DNA of 8,757 nt from Lachnospiraceae bacterium UBA1718 (GCA_002317245.1 DCIU01000011.1:1-8757); one strand, 5' to 3'; counted from the first letter of the stretch, positions 1 through 7,740 are shown. Program-made: numbers and translations. Notes: generated by a model not told the origin, from the letters alone.

Positions 1-1352
1 CCTGGTTCACCATGGGTGATTGCGTAACGGATGGCCTCCTTACGGTCAGCGATGGTGATATATATACCCTCTGTCTTCTCGATACCAGTTACGATATCTG
101 CCATAATGTCCAGAGGTTCCTCGAATCTTGGATTATCAGAGGTGATGATTGTGAGATCTGCAAGCTTACCGCTTACTTCACCCATCTCGAATCTACGGTT
201 ACGGTCTCTGTTGCCACCACAGCCGAATACGCTGACAAGGCGGTGGGGATTGTACTCCTTGAGAGTGCCAAGCAGGCTCTGAAGAGCCATGGCATTATGA
301 GCATAGTCAATCATCAGGGTGAATTCATCTGATACATGTACAAGCTCAATACGGCCCTTAACCTTAACCTCCCTTAATGCCTTACGCACATCTGCCTCTG
401 CTGCTCCGAACTGGTCACAGATTGCAATAGCTGTAAGGGCATTATATACGCTGAAGATTCCTGGTGTGCTGACATCAACATCCATATCAATCTTACCAGC
501 CACATGGAAGTCAACACCTATATGTCCCTCAGCACGGGTCAGTCGCATATCTTTTGCAATATAATCATTATTATCATTGAAGCCATACTTGAGAATCTCA
601 CATGTATGACCCTCTATCACATGGTCTGCATGGGCATCGTCACCATTGATGATACCTGTCTTACACTGGCCAAAGAGCAGACCCTTGCAGTGCATATAGT
701 CCTCGAAGTCCTTATGCTCGTTAGGGCCGATATGATCCGGCTCAATATTGGTGAATATTCCCAGGTCAAAGGTGAAGCCCTGTGTACGGTGAAGCATAAG
801 TCCCTGGCTGGATACTTCCATTACTACTGTATCTATGCCTGCCTCTACCATCTCCTTGAAGTATGCCTGGAGCTGGAAGGAATCAGGAGTTGTATTCTTA
901 CTTGGAATGCTCTTGTCGCCGATTACAGTCTCGATGGTGCCGATGAGTCCAACCTTACGTCCCATCTTCTCTAATATTGACTTAACCATATATGTGGTAG
1001 TTGTCTTACCCTTGGTACCAGTAATACCAATTGTTGTAAGCTTATCAGCAGGATATCCATTGTCGGCTGCTGCAATGAAGGCCATTGCGTATCTGGTATC
1101 AGCAACCTTAACCACTGTCAGATCACTGTCTGCTGGCACCTCTACATCCTTGCTTACGATTACCGCACCTGCACCTGCCTCTGCCGCCTGAGGAACTGCA
1201 CTGTGTCCGTCGAAGTTAGCTCCCTCAACACAGACGAAGATACATCCCTTGCTTAATTTTCTTGAATCATATACGACCTCTGTAATCTCACGGTCTGCAT
1301 CTCCTCTTACTATTTCATATTCTAATTTCTCAAGATATTCTGTAAGTTTCAT
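1..1352 (-). CDS. murE: UDP-MurNAc-tripeptide synthetase MurE, meso-DAP-adding (partial, 3' end off the window)
   Basis: A cytoplasmic Mur ligase that uses ATP to add meso-diaminopimelate to UDP-MurNAc-L-Ala-D-Glu in peptidoglycan precursor synthesis. About 450 codons are read with no stop, and a family member of roughly 485-490 residues implies that the last 35-40 residues lie beyond the left edge. Seen in the translation: an N-terminal MurE domain (about 1-100), the ATP-binding loop GTKGKTTT (about 112-119), an EVSS motif in the central domain, the lysine expected to be carbamylated (K223, in CKGLLF), and DNPR at 406-409. DNPR is the motif that marks meso-DAP rather than lysine specificity. 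The start at 1352 is chosen because GGAG (1359-1362) sits 6 nt upstream. An in-frame ATG at 1362-1364 has no ribosome binding site. A terminator and a candidate promoter upstream suggest its own transcription unit. Identity is firm. Confidence 0.97.
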   Translation of the reverse strand, partial: MKLTEYLEKLEYEIVRGDADREITEVVYDSRKLSKGCIFVCVEGANFDGHSAVPQAAEAGAGAVIVSKDVEVPADSDLTVVKVADTRYAMAFIAAADNGYPADKLTTIGITGTKGKTTTTYMVKSILEKMGRKVGLIGTIETVIGDKSIPSKNTTPDSFQLQAYFKEMVEAGIDTVVMEVSSQGLMLHRTQGFTFDLGIFTNIEPDHIGPNEHKDFEDYMHCKGLLFGQCKTGIINGDDAHADHVIEGHTCEILKYGFNDNNDYIAKDMRLTRAEGHIGVDFHVAGKIDMDVDVSTPGIFSVYNALTAIAICDQFGAAEADVRKALREVKVKGRIELVHVSDEFTLMIDYAHNAMALQSLLGTLKEYNPHRLVSVFGCGGNRDRNRRFEMGEVSGKLADLTIITSDNPRFEEPLDIMADIVTGIEKTEGIYITIADRKEAIRYAITHGEP

Positions 1353-1394
1353 GATATTCTCCATTCCCGGGTACCAGTAATAATGGCCCCTCAT

Positions 1395-1423
1395 ATATCA
1401 AGATTCAGGCGACAATTCACCAA
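1395..1423 (-). promoter_or_regulatory. Candidate sigma-A-type promoter of murE
   Basis: On the minus strand TTGGTG (1418-1423) is followed after exactly 17 nt by TGATAT (1395-1400). This gives reasonable -35 and -10 elements and a predicted transcript start about 40 nt upstream of the murE ATG. It lies just downstream of a strong terminator, where murE would need its own promoter. The match is imperfect, so this is a prediction only. Confidence 0.4.
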
Positions 1424-1453
1424 CCTTAAGAATACCATATTTTTAACCACAAT

Positions 1454-1498
1454 AAAACAGAAAACCCAGTGGCGGTTAACCACTGGGCTTCTGTTTTT
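1454..1498 (-). terminator. Rho-independent terminator upstream of murE
   Basis: CCCAGTGG (1465-1472) pairs with CCACTGGG (1480-1487) around a 7-nt loop. The stem continues outward as AAAACAGAA (1454-1462) with TTCTGTTTT (1489-1497). In minus-strand RNA the junction gains a G.U pair (1488/1464) where plus-strand RNA would have an A.C mismatch, and the stem is followed by a U-rich tract. It would end transcripts arriving from the recJ-rhomboid side, or from a small transcript starting in the gap. U-rich arms on both sides mean it could also work on the plus strand. Confidence 0.8.
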
Positions 1499-1508
1499 AT
1501 GAGGGGGG

Positions 1509-1531
1509 AGATAGTGAGTAATCAACTATCT
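1509..1531 (-). repeat. Short inverted repeat followed by a C-run, function unknown
   Basis: AGATAGT (1509-1515) and ACTATCT (1525-1531) form a 7-bp perfect stem with a 9-nt loop. Read on the minus strand it is followed at once by a run of six C (1503-1508), and then by the strong terminator at 1454-1498. It could be part of a short untranslated RNA or of a murE leader. No known RNA family is recognised here. Confidence 0.4.
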
Positions 1532-1580
1532 ATGTTATGTACTATACACGATAAATGTGTTCAAAGTGTGTCCAATCTCT

Positions 1581-1619
1581 AAAAAAGAAATAAAATTTCT
1601 TAAGAAATAATTTATTCTT
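1581..1619 (-). terminator. Weak AT-rich terminator directly after the rhomboid gene
   Basis: Immediately after the rhomboid stop codon, minus-strand RNA can form an imperfect, almost all A-U hairpin. It has a 5-bp inner stem with a UUAA loop, then 6 bp and 3 bp further out separated by small bulges, and it ends in six U (1581-1586). A 14-nt perfect palindrome (1595-1608) is its core. Its position and U-run fit a terminator, but the stem is weak, and the stronger hairpin at 1454-1498 may do the work. Confidence 0.4.
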
Positions 1620-2189
1620 TCATCTTCTTCCCTTATGACAATATCCGTATACGCATCCCACTACTCCACCGATGATGTGAGTAAGCTGGGAAATGTTGTC
1701 TCTGGTGAACAATCCGGAGTATACCTCCTGGCCTAAATAGAGCACCATAACCAGGATCATGGTAAGTGGAATCCTGCCGTTTGAGAAGCTTGTCATTGAA
1801 GCTAATACTACAAGACAGAATACAACACCGCTCGCTCCAAGAAGGGCTGTATCCCTGAAGAGCATCATATTCACAAGGCCGGTTATTACTGCTGTAATAG
1901 CAATTAGTATTGCCAGGTTGCGGCTGCCGTACTTCTCTTCCACTATAGGTCCAAGAAGCAGGAACATCATCATATTGCTGACATAGTGATTGAGGTCACT
2001 GTGTCCCATTACATGACAGAAGAGTCTGATGTAGGTGAATGGATCCTTAGGACTTGACCTGTAGACACTGAATATCAGTGAGTTGGATATACCATGCGTA
2101 AGTCCATTAAGAATTAATGCACCCAGACTAATGGCTGCGAATGTAAGTACTACTGGTGAGTTATACTGAATCTTTCTTCTAGCGCTCAT
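1620..2189 (-). CDS. Rhomboid family intramembrane serine protease
   Basis: A 189-residue integral membrane protein, short but normal for a bacterial six-helix rhomboid with little extra sequence. Rhomboids cleave transmembrane segments of substrate proteins within the lipid bilayer. The visible signature is complete: the nucleophile serine in GASG (118-121, S120), the partner histidine H171 in the last helix (THIIGG), and the HxxxxHxxxN pattern (H63, H68, N72) that lines the oxyanion hole in this family. Hydrophobic segments lie near 13-31, 70-80, 92-111, 115-133, 140-153 and 166-184. Translation starts 8 nt after recJ ends, and its GGGGG-rich Shine-Dalgarno overlaps the recJ stop region, so it is almost certainly cotranscribed and probably translationally coupled with recJ. 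The natural substrate cannot be told from sequence. The catalytic dyad suggests an active enzyme rather than a pseudoprotease. Confidence 0.92.
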   Translation of the reverse strand: MSARRKIQYNSPVVLTFAAISLGALILNGLTHGISNSLIFSVYRSSPKDPFTYIRLFCHVMGHSDLNHYVSNMMMFLLLGPIVEEKYGSRNLAILIAITAVITGLVNMMLFRDTALLGASGVVFCLVVLASMTSFSNGRIPLTMILVMVLYLGQEVYSGLFTRDNISQLTHIIGGVVGCVYGYCHKGRR

Positions 2190-2197
2190 GTTTCCCC

Positions 2198-3964
2198 CTA
2201 GGCAAAATCCGAAATAACATACTGAAGACTGATGTTGCCCCTGTATTCGTTAATCTGTGGATAATAAATAACACTCATCTCCACCGGTGAGGTTCCCCTG
2301 TATCCTCCTGCAAAAATGGTGTCGACTGCATCCTCTCCATATTTGGAGCTTATCTTCTCTTTCATTTTATCAAGTCCACTGAAGAGTACAAGAGTGAACT
2401 GCCCGCCCGATTCCTTAGTAGCAGTGAATCTGGCCATATCCCCAGTCTTGCCCATGGTTTTGCCCTGAAGAAGCAATACCTTATCTGCGAATACAGGCTT
2501 AGGATTGCCTACACCAAAGGGCTCTAATATATCGAGCTCGGTTATGAATCTCTCAGACACATAATTAAGGGGCATTGGGACATCGATGGTGATCTTCTCG
2601 GTAAGGTCCTCCTCCGTCAGAGTACAGTTGCCATTCAGGCGGTCTCGAAGCTCCTCAAGTCTGTCCTCTCTAAGGGATACTCCCGCTGCCATCTTATGAC
2701 CGCCGAACTTGTCGAATATATCCGATACGCGGCTAAGCTCAGCATACATGTCGTAGCTGTCGATGGAACGGCCTGAACCCTTGAGTCCATCCTCGCCCCT
2801 GGTAATAACAAGAGCCGGCTTATAATACCTCTCTCTTACTCTTCCTGCCACTATACCAGCCAGGCTCTCGTGGAGTTCAGGAAGAAATACCACAAGCACT
2901 CTGTCCGTATCGTATTTGCCAGAGTCAATAAGCTCGAAGGCCTTATTCATTCCCTCTTCAGTCATGCTCTTGCGAAGGTCATTAAGTCTTTTCAGCTCCG
3001 TTGCCTTATATATGGCATTGCGGATATCTGTCTCCAGCAGAAGTTCCAGGGACATACTGGCATTCTCAAGACGGCCTGTTGCATTAATGCAGGGTCCGAT
3101 AATGAAGCCCAGATGGTAGGAACTAAGGGGCTTATCCTCTATCTCGCATACCCGTCTTAAGGCCCTGATTCCCACATTGACAGTGTTATTCATATCATTA
3201 AGAGCCTTCTTAACCAGGATTCTGTTCTCATCCTTAAGCTCCATAACGTCGCATACAGTTCCCAGTCCTGCCATCTCCCTTAGCTCACGGATTATCTCGG
3301 GACTTACTGTGGTCTTAGTAGCTATTGCCAGGATTAACTTGTAAGCAACCATAGCACCGCAGATGCCCTTGAAGGGATATGTGCTGTCATGTCTCTTAGG
3401 GTTAATAATGGCTGCTGCTTCAGGATAGGTATATCGCCTCTCTCCATCCACTTCAGAATATGGCACCTCGTGATGATCTGTCACAAGGCAGGTAATGCCC
3501 AGTTCCTTAGCCTTATGCAGGGCCTCCACCGCCGCAATACCATTATCGCAGGTGATGATGAACTCTACTCCATCCTCGATAGCACAGTCTATCAGATGCT
3601 CATTAAGACCATAGCCATCCCTTATTCTGTTAGGAATTGCATAGTCCACATTGGCACCGATGGACTTAAGTCCCTTAACCAGGATAAAAGTGGATGTGAC
3701 TCCGTCTACGTCATAATCACCAATCACGCGAATTCGCTTACCTGCAGTAATTGCATCAAGAGTCAGTTGCACCGCTTTTTCCATATCATTAAGAAGGAAG
3801 GGATCATGCATGGCAGAATCGCCCCCATAGAGGAAATCCTTCATCTCCACGTAGGTCGTAAGGTCACGGTTGCGAAGGACTCTGACCAGGACCTGATCAA
3901 TATGCAGTTGTGCGGCAAGTGCCTTGAAATCCGCCTTCTTGTTGGCGACAACCCATCTACTCAT
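2198..3964 (-). CDS. recJ: Single-stranded-DNA-specific 5'-3' exonuclease RecJ
   Basis: A cytoplasmic DHH-family nuclease that degrades single-stranded DNA 5' to 3' in recombination, mismatch and base-excision repair. At 588 residues it has typical bacterial RecJ length. Motifs in order: the metal-binding GDYDVDG (82-88), TCDNG (138-142), the namesake DHH (163-165), GPCINATGR (290-298; usually GPRINAAGR), then the DHHA1 domain with HESLAGIVAGR (365-375), GSGRSI (396-401) and FGGHKMAAG (420-428). A C-terminal OB-like domain runs from about 455. The start is supported by the family-typical N-terminus (MSRWVVANKKADF), but no Shine-Dalgarno precedes it. The 17 nt upstream of the ATG are AT-rich sequence and the tail of a terminator-like hairpin. 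The secDF-recJ neighbourhood is also seen in Bacillus, but here a rhomboid gene follows instead of apt-relA. Function is firm; how the gene is transcribed and translated is unclear. Confidence 0.97.
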   Translation of the reverse strand: MSRWVVANKKADFKALAAQLHIDQVLVRVLRNRDLTTYVEMKDFLYGGDSAMHDPFLLNDMEKAVQLTLDAITAGKRIRVIGDYDVDGVTSTFILVKGLKSIGANVDYAIPNRIRDGYGLNEHLIDCAIEDGVEFIITCDNGIAAVEALHKAKELGITCLVTDHHEVPYSEVDGERRYTYPEAAAIINPKRHDSTYPFKGICGAMVAYKLILAIATKTTVSPEIIRELREMAGLGTVCDVMELKDENRILVKKALNDMNNTVNVGIRALRRVCEIEDKPLSSYHLGFIIGPCINATGRLENASMSLELLLETDIRNAIYKATELKRLNDLRKSMTEEGMNKAFELIDSGKYDTDRVLVVFLPELHESLAGIVAGRVRERYYKPALVITRGEDGLKGSGRSIDSYDMYAELSRVSDIFDKFGGHKMAAGVSLREDRLEELRDRLNGNCTLTEEDLTEKITIDVPMPLNYVSERFITELDILEPFGVGNPKPVFADKVLLLQGKTMGKTGDMARFTATKESGGQFTLVLFSGLDKMKEKISSKYGEDAVDTIFAGGYRGTSPVEMSVIYYPQINEYRGNISLQYVISDFA

Positions 3965-3970
3965 AATTGT

Positions 3971-4001
3971 AAAAAGGGCACCGGCGAAATCACCGATGCC
4001 C
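3971..4001 (-). terminator. Terminator-like hairpin between secDF and recJ
   Basis: In minus-strand RNA, 3991-4001 pairs with 3976-3986. The arms GGGCAUCGGUG and CGCCGGUGCCC form about 11 bp around a four-nucleotide AUUU loop, followed directly by UUUUU (3971-3975). Two pairs (3996/3981 and 3992/3985) are G.U only in minus-strand RNA and would be A.C mismatches on the other strand, which supports function in this direction. It begins 15 nt after the secDF stop and ends 6 nt before the recJ ATG, so it fits a terminator or attenuator that limits readthrough into recJ. Confidence 0.75.
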
Positions 4002-4016
4002 GTAGAAAACTAAATA

Positions 4017-6263
4017 TTACTTGCTCTTAACGAACTTTGTACGGAATACGTACCACATAGCTCCTGTTAAGCATACTGAAGAGTATGTACCACATACAAT
4101 ACCAACCATAAGTGGAAGTGCGAACTCTCTGATTGATGTAACACCAAGGATGTAGAGTGCAGCTACCATGATGAATGTTGTGATTGAAGTAAAGATGCTT
4201 CGTGATAATGTCTGGTTAATGCTCTTGTCAACCAGGGCCTCGAGGTCACCCTTGCCAAGTCCTGGAAGGTTCTCTCTGATACGGTCGAAGATAACGATTG
4301 TAGCATTAATTGAGTAACCAACGATTGTAAGCATACAAGCGATGAATGTGTTACCAACTGATACTCTTGCTGCAGCATAGAATGCAAGTACAACTAAAAC
4401 GTCGTGTACGAGAGCTAATACTGAGCTGGCAGCGAATCTGATATCCTTGAATCTTAACCAGATGTAGATAAGCATACAGATTGTTGCAATTACAACAGCG
4501 ATGATAGCATCTCTTCTCATCTCAGAAGAAATTGTAGAAGAAATTGTCTCAGCTGTAATCTTGTCTACGTCAACGCCGAACTGAGAAGCGAGTGCATCAT
4601 TAAGAGCCTCTCTCTGGCTAACTGAAAGTGTACGTGTCTTAATTACTACTTCGTTAGTACCCTGTACCTTCTGGCACTGGATGTTATTGTCATCAATTAC
4701 TGCTGCGATTGCTGGAATAACCTTAGAATCGATATCAGCAAGTGAAAGGTCTTCGTTAAATGTAACTGATGTTGATGTACCACCCTTGAACTCAAGTGAG
4801 TAGTTAAGTGCATCATTGCCATTAGCCTTGTTAACGCCCATGAATACGAATCCGCTAAGGATAAGTACTGCAGAGATGATGAAGAATACAACTCTCTTAC
4901 TTAAGAACTTAACAACCTTACGCTCCTTAGCCTTACCGTAGAACTTCTCATCCTTGAAGCCAATTGCGAACATTGACTTAAGAATAATCTTAGTAATTAC
5001 AAGAGCTGTGAACATTGATACAACAATACCAAGTCCAAGTGTCTGAGCAAAGCCCTTAACAGAACCTGTACCCATTACGCCAAGCACGAATGCTGCGATA
5101 AGTGTTGTGATATTACCATCAAGAATAGCTGAAAGAGCCTTCTTGAAACCGATGTCAATTGAAGAAGCAACTGTCTTACCAGAAGCAATCTCCTCACGGA
5201 TTCTGGCGAAGATGATAACGTCAGCATCAACGGCCATACCGATTGAAAGAATAATACCTGCGATACCTGGAAGTGTAAGTGTAATATCAAATGCACTAAG
5301 AAGTAATACTGTGATTACTGTATAAAGACCAAGTGCGATTACTGAAGCTACACCAGGAATGAGGTAGATAACAACCATAAAGAGTGCAACGATTGCAAAA
5401 CCGATTAATGCAGCCTTAACTGAAGTAGCTACTGCTTCCTCACCAAGCTGAGCACCAACTACGTTAGATCTTAACTCTTCGAGCTCAACCTTAAGACCAC
5501 CGATACGGATTGTAGAAGCGAGCTGCTCAGCCTCTTCATATGTGAAGCTACCAGAGATCTGGCCTGTACCGTTAGTAATAGGCTCGTTAACTGTAGGAGC
5601 ACTTACGATCTCGCCATCATAGTAAATAGCGATTGTCTCACCAAGAAGATTAGCTCTTGTTGTAGCCTCTGCGAACTTAGTTGTTCCTTCTGGTGTGAAT
5701 GTAAGAGATACAACGAACTGCTGGTTGTTCATGTTATCACTAACAGAACCAGCCTGTGCATCTGCAACATCTGTACCCTCTACTGCTACCTGACCCTCTG
5801 CTATTAACTGGTCAATTGGCTTAGCAAGCATATATCCGATTGTTGTACCATCCTCTGATACACCATAACCGTAGTTCTGGTTACCCTCGTCATCTGTCTG
5901 ACGAATGAAGTAGAGTGAACCTGGCTTACCAAGATCCTCTAAGATTGAATTAGCATCAGAAACACCTGGAATCTCGATGTTAATTCTGTCATCACCTTCA
6001 GAATAAACCTGAGCTTCTGTGCTGTAGCCTTCTACTCTCTTCTGAAGCTTATATACTGTATCAGACAGGTCTTCCTTGCTTGGCTTCTCCTCGCCAACTG
6101 CCTGATAAGTGATGCTGACACCACCTGCAAGATCAAGACCCTGCTTGATGCTTGCTGCTGAGCCTGTACCCTCAGCGTCGAAACCATATACACATGCATA
6201 AATACCGCCTGCTAACAGTGCGATAAGAGCAATGAGCCATATGATTGCTGAACTCTTTTTCAT
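4017..6263 (-). CDS. secDF: Fused protein translocase subunit SecDF
   Basis: A membrane motor that uses the proton (or sodium) gradient to pull preproteins through SecYEG. At 748 residues it joins SecD (about 1-440) and SecF (about 450-748), as in Bacillus and many Clostridia. Visible: a first membrane segment (6-26), the SecD motif GLDLAGG (42-48), a large extracytoplasmic domain (about 30-280), five more helices to about 430 with GMAVDAD (342-348, D346 being the proton-pathway aspartate), a SecF helix at 458-476, LEFKGGT (490-496), and five helices from about 587 to 737. SecF motif GYSINAT (649-655) has alanine A654 where E. coli SecF has D213. The matching arginine, R688, is present. The start follows AAGGAG located inside the end of scfB, so the two genes are probably translationally coupled. 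A terminator-like hairpin follows the gene. Confidence 0.96.
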   Translation of the reverse strand: MKKSSAIIWLIALIALLAGGIYACVYGFDAEGTGSAASIKQGLDLAGGVSITYQAVGEEKPSKEDLSDTVYKLQKRVEGYSTEAQVYSEGDDRINIEIPGVSDANSILEDLGKPGSLYFIRQTDDEGNQNYGYGVSEDGTTIGYMLAKPIDQLIAEGQVAVEGTDVADAQAGSVSDNMNNQQFVVSLTFTPEGTTKFAEATTRANLLGETIAIYYDGEIVSAPTVNEPITNGTGQISGSFTYEEAEQLASTIRIGGLKVELEELRSNVVGAQLGEEAVATSVKAALIGFAIVALFMVVIYLIPGVASVIALGLYTVITVLLLSAFDITLTLPGIAGIILSIGMAVDADVIIFARIREEIASGKTVASSIDIGFKKALSAILDGNITTLIAAFVLGVMGTGSVKGFAQTLGLGIVVSMFTALVITKIILKSMFAIGFKDEKFYGKAKERKVVKFLSKRVVFFIISAVLILSGFVFMGVNKANGNDALNYSLEFKGGTSTSVTFNEDLSLADIDSKVIPAIAAVIDDNNIQCQKVQGTNEVVIKTRTLSVSQREALNDALASQFGVDVDKITAETISSTISSEMRRDAIIAVVIATICMLIYIWLRFKDIRFAASSVLALVHDVLVVLAFYAAARVSVGNTFIACMLTIVGYSINATIVIFDRIRENLPGLGKGDLEALVDKSINQTLSRSIFTSITTFIMVAALYILGVTSIREFALPLMVGIVCGTYSSVCLTGAMWYVFRTKFVKSK

Positions 6264-6267
6264 TGTA

Positions 6268-7665
6268 TTACTCTCCTTTATCTAACTCATCAAGTGCTGC
6301 CTTCATCATGATTGCACACTCAACACGCTTTCTCTGAAGTTCACATCCAAGGTCATATGCATCATTGATATTACCATGGAAATTATAAGAATTAGCTGCG
6401 CATCCACCACTACAGTAGAACTTGGCAAAGCACTTCTTACACTTCTCCTTAGCGTAAACGTTACAACACTTAAATTCGTCCTGTATATCAGCACGAGTAA
6501 TTCCCTCATCTACATTACCCATGAGGAAGTCCTCGTTACCTACGAACTGATGACATGGATACAGATCACCCCAAGGTGTAACTGCCAGATACTCGGTACC
6601 TGAACCACATCCTGATAATCTCTTAGCCACACAAGGGCCGCCTGTCAGGTCTATCATAAAGTGGAAGAAGTTAACTGGCTCCCCCTCCTTACTTCTTCTG
6701 ATAAGGTCCTTGGCAAGATTATCGTACTCTTCAAGAATCTGTGGTATATCCTCTTCTCTCAGTGCATAGTCGTCAGTTGGCTGTGCTACAACAGGCTCAA
6801 CTGAGATCTGCTTGAATCCAAGGTCTGCAAGATGCTTAACATCTTCTGAGAAGTCCAGATTATTATGTGTGAATGTTCCACGAACATAATAGTTCATCTG
6901 GTCTCTGCTCTCTGCCACCTTCTTGAACTTAGGCACTATCATATCATAGCTGCCCTGTCCGCCTCTGAAAGGTCTCATGCGGTCATTGACTTCCTTACGT
7001 CCATCAATACTAAGTACCACATTTGCCATCTCTTTATTAGCGAACTCAAGTATCTCATCATTCAGAAGAACTCCGTTAGTAGTAAGAGTAAATCTGAACT
7101 TCTTATTATTCTTCTCTTCAATACTGCGTCCGTACTCAACTAACTTCTTAACCACATCAAAGTTAAGCGTTGGTTCACCACCGAAGAAGTCTACTTCGAG
7201 GTTAACTCTGTTGCCCGAATTAGCAACTAAGAAGTCCAATGCCTTCTTGCCAACCTCATAGCTCATAAGAGCTCTTCTTCCGTGATATTCGCCTTCCTCA
7301 GCAAAGCAGTACTTACATGCCAGGTTACAGTCATGAGCTATATGAAGACAGAGTGCCTTAACAACAGTCTGACGCTTCTTAAAGTCAATGATGTAATCCT
7401 CATAGATATCAGGTGTATAGAGCTGTCCTGCATTGTGAAGCTCTAGGAGTTCCTCTGCAACTTCTCTAATATCTGTACTACTATATGGAAGCTTCTCACA
7501 TGCCATGCATGTAGCCTCAATAGCAGTCTCTCCTGTAAGTCCAGCCTTAAGGATAGGCTCAAGTACAGGAACAACATCGTAGACGCAGTCGTCTACAACA
7601 TGCACTGAACCACTGTTAACATCCAGTACGATGTTATATCCGTTATTCTTATACTGATGTATCAT
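6268..7665 (-). CDS. scfB: SCIFF peptide maturase ScfB, radical SAM/SPASM thioether-forming enzyme
   Basis: A cytoplasmic radical SAM enzyme that forms a thioether cross-link in the SCIFF peptide, as shown for the Clostridium thermocellum homologue CteB (established knowledge). At 465 residues it has the usual length. An N-terminal region (about 1-90) fits the RiPP recognition element that binds the leader. The radical SAM cluster motif CNLACKYC is at 113-120 (C113, C117, C120), followed by FFGGEP (160-165), which contacts SAM. The C-terminal SPASM domain carries many cysteines (C345, C353, C371, C400, C401, C409, C412, C418, C422, C441), enough for two auxiliary Fe-S clusters. Its own ribosome site is poor (AGGT, 6 nt before ATG). 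The precursor gene lies 98 nt upstream, and secDF follows after 4 nt. The radical SAM call is certain, and the adjacent SCIFF gene fixes the subfamily. Confidence 0.96.
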   Translation of the reverse strand: MIHQYKNNGYNIVLDVNSGSVHVVDDCVYDVVPVLEPILKAGLTGETAIEATCMACEKLPYSSTDIREVAEELLELHNAGQLYTPDIYEDYIIDFKKRQTVVKALCLHIAHDCNLACKYCFAEEGEYHGRRALMSYEVGKKALDFLVANSGNRVNLEVDFFGGEPTLNFDVVKKLVEYGRSIEEKNNKKFRFTLTTNGVLLNDEILEFANKEMANVVLSIDGRKEVNDRMRPFRGGQGSYDMIVPKFKKVAESRDQMNYYVRGTFTHNNLDFSEDVKHLADLGFKQISVEPVVAQPTDDYALREEDIPQILEEYDNLAKDLIRRSKEGEPVNFFHFMIDLTGGPCVAKRLSGCGSGTEYLAVTPWGDLYPCHQFVGNEDFLMGNVDEGITRADIQDEFKCCNVYAKEKCKKCFAKFYCSGGCAANSYNFHGNINDAYDLGCELQRKRVECAIMMKAALDELDKGE

Positions 7666-7689
7666 AATTACCTATTTTTCCATTTACTC

Positions 7690-7740
7690 AAAACAAACTC
7701 GAAGCCATAGTAAAGCTACTACGACTTCGAGTTTTGTTTT
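7690..7740 (-). terminator. Long hairpin between scfA and scfB (terminator, attenuator or stabiliser)
   Basis: The arms 7690-7712 and 7717-7740 form about 23 bp around a 4-nt loop, with a single bulged base at 7735. Two positions (7722/7707 and 7724/7705) are G.U wobbles in minus-strand RNA but A.C mismatches in plus-strand RNA, so the fold suits the scfA-scfB transcript. Downstream on that strand the tract is U-rich (GUUUGUUUUGAG) but interrupted. It probably lets only part of the transcription from the scfA promoter reach scfB and secDF, giving excess precursor over enzyme, or it protects the 3' end of a short scfA mRNA. Confidence 0.75.

Noticed and set aside
1353..1364. Alternative murE start at the in-frame ATG 12 nt upstream
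   Set aside because: The preceding sequence has no Shine-Dalgarno, while the GGAG for the downstream ATG overlaps this candidate start codon.
1366..1375. CCCGGGTACC, the overlapping SmaI/KpnI sites found in common cloning vectors, just upstream of murE
   Set aside because: It is flanked by natural-looking sequence on both sides, no other polylinker sites follow, and murE continues normally. Best taken as coincidence.
1499..1582. A 27-codon plus-strand open frame starting ATGAGGGGGGAG in the gap upstream of murE
   Set aside because: No ribosome site precedes its ATG, which directly follows the T-run of the terminator. The product resembles nothing known, and all other genes are on the minus strand.
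1353..1619. A T-box or other riboswitch leader for murE
   Set aside because: No T-box consensus or known riboswitch core was found, and the terminator lies upstream of the candidate murE promoter rather than in its leader.
3389..4030. A 213-codon open frame on the plus strand opposite recJ
   Set aside because: It lies fully antisense to recJ, shows no recognisable domain, and recJ has every expected motif.
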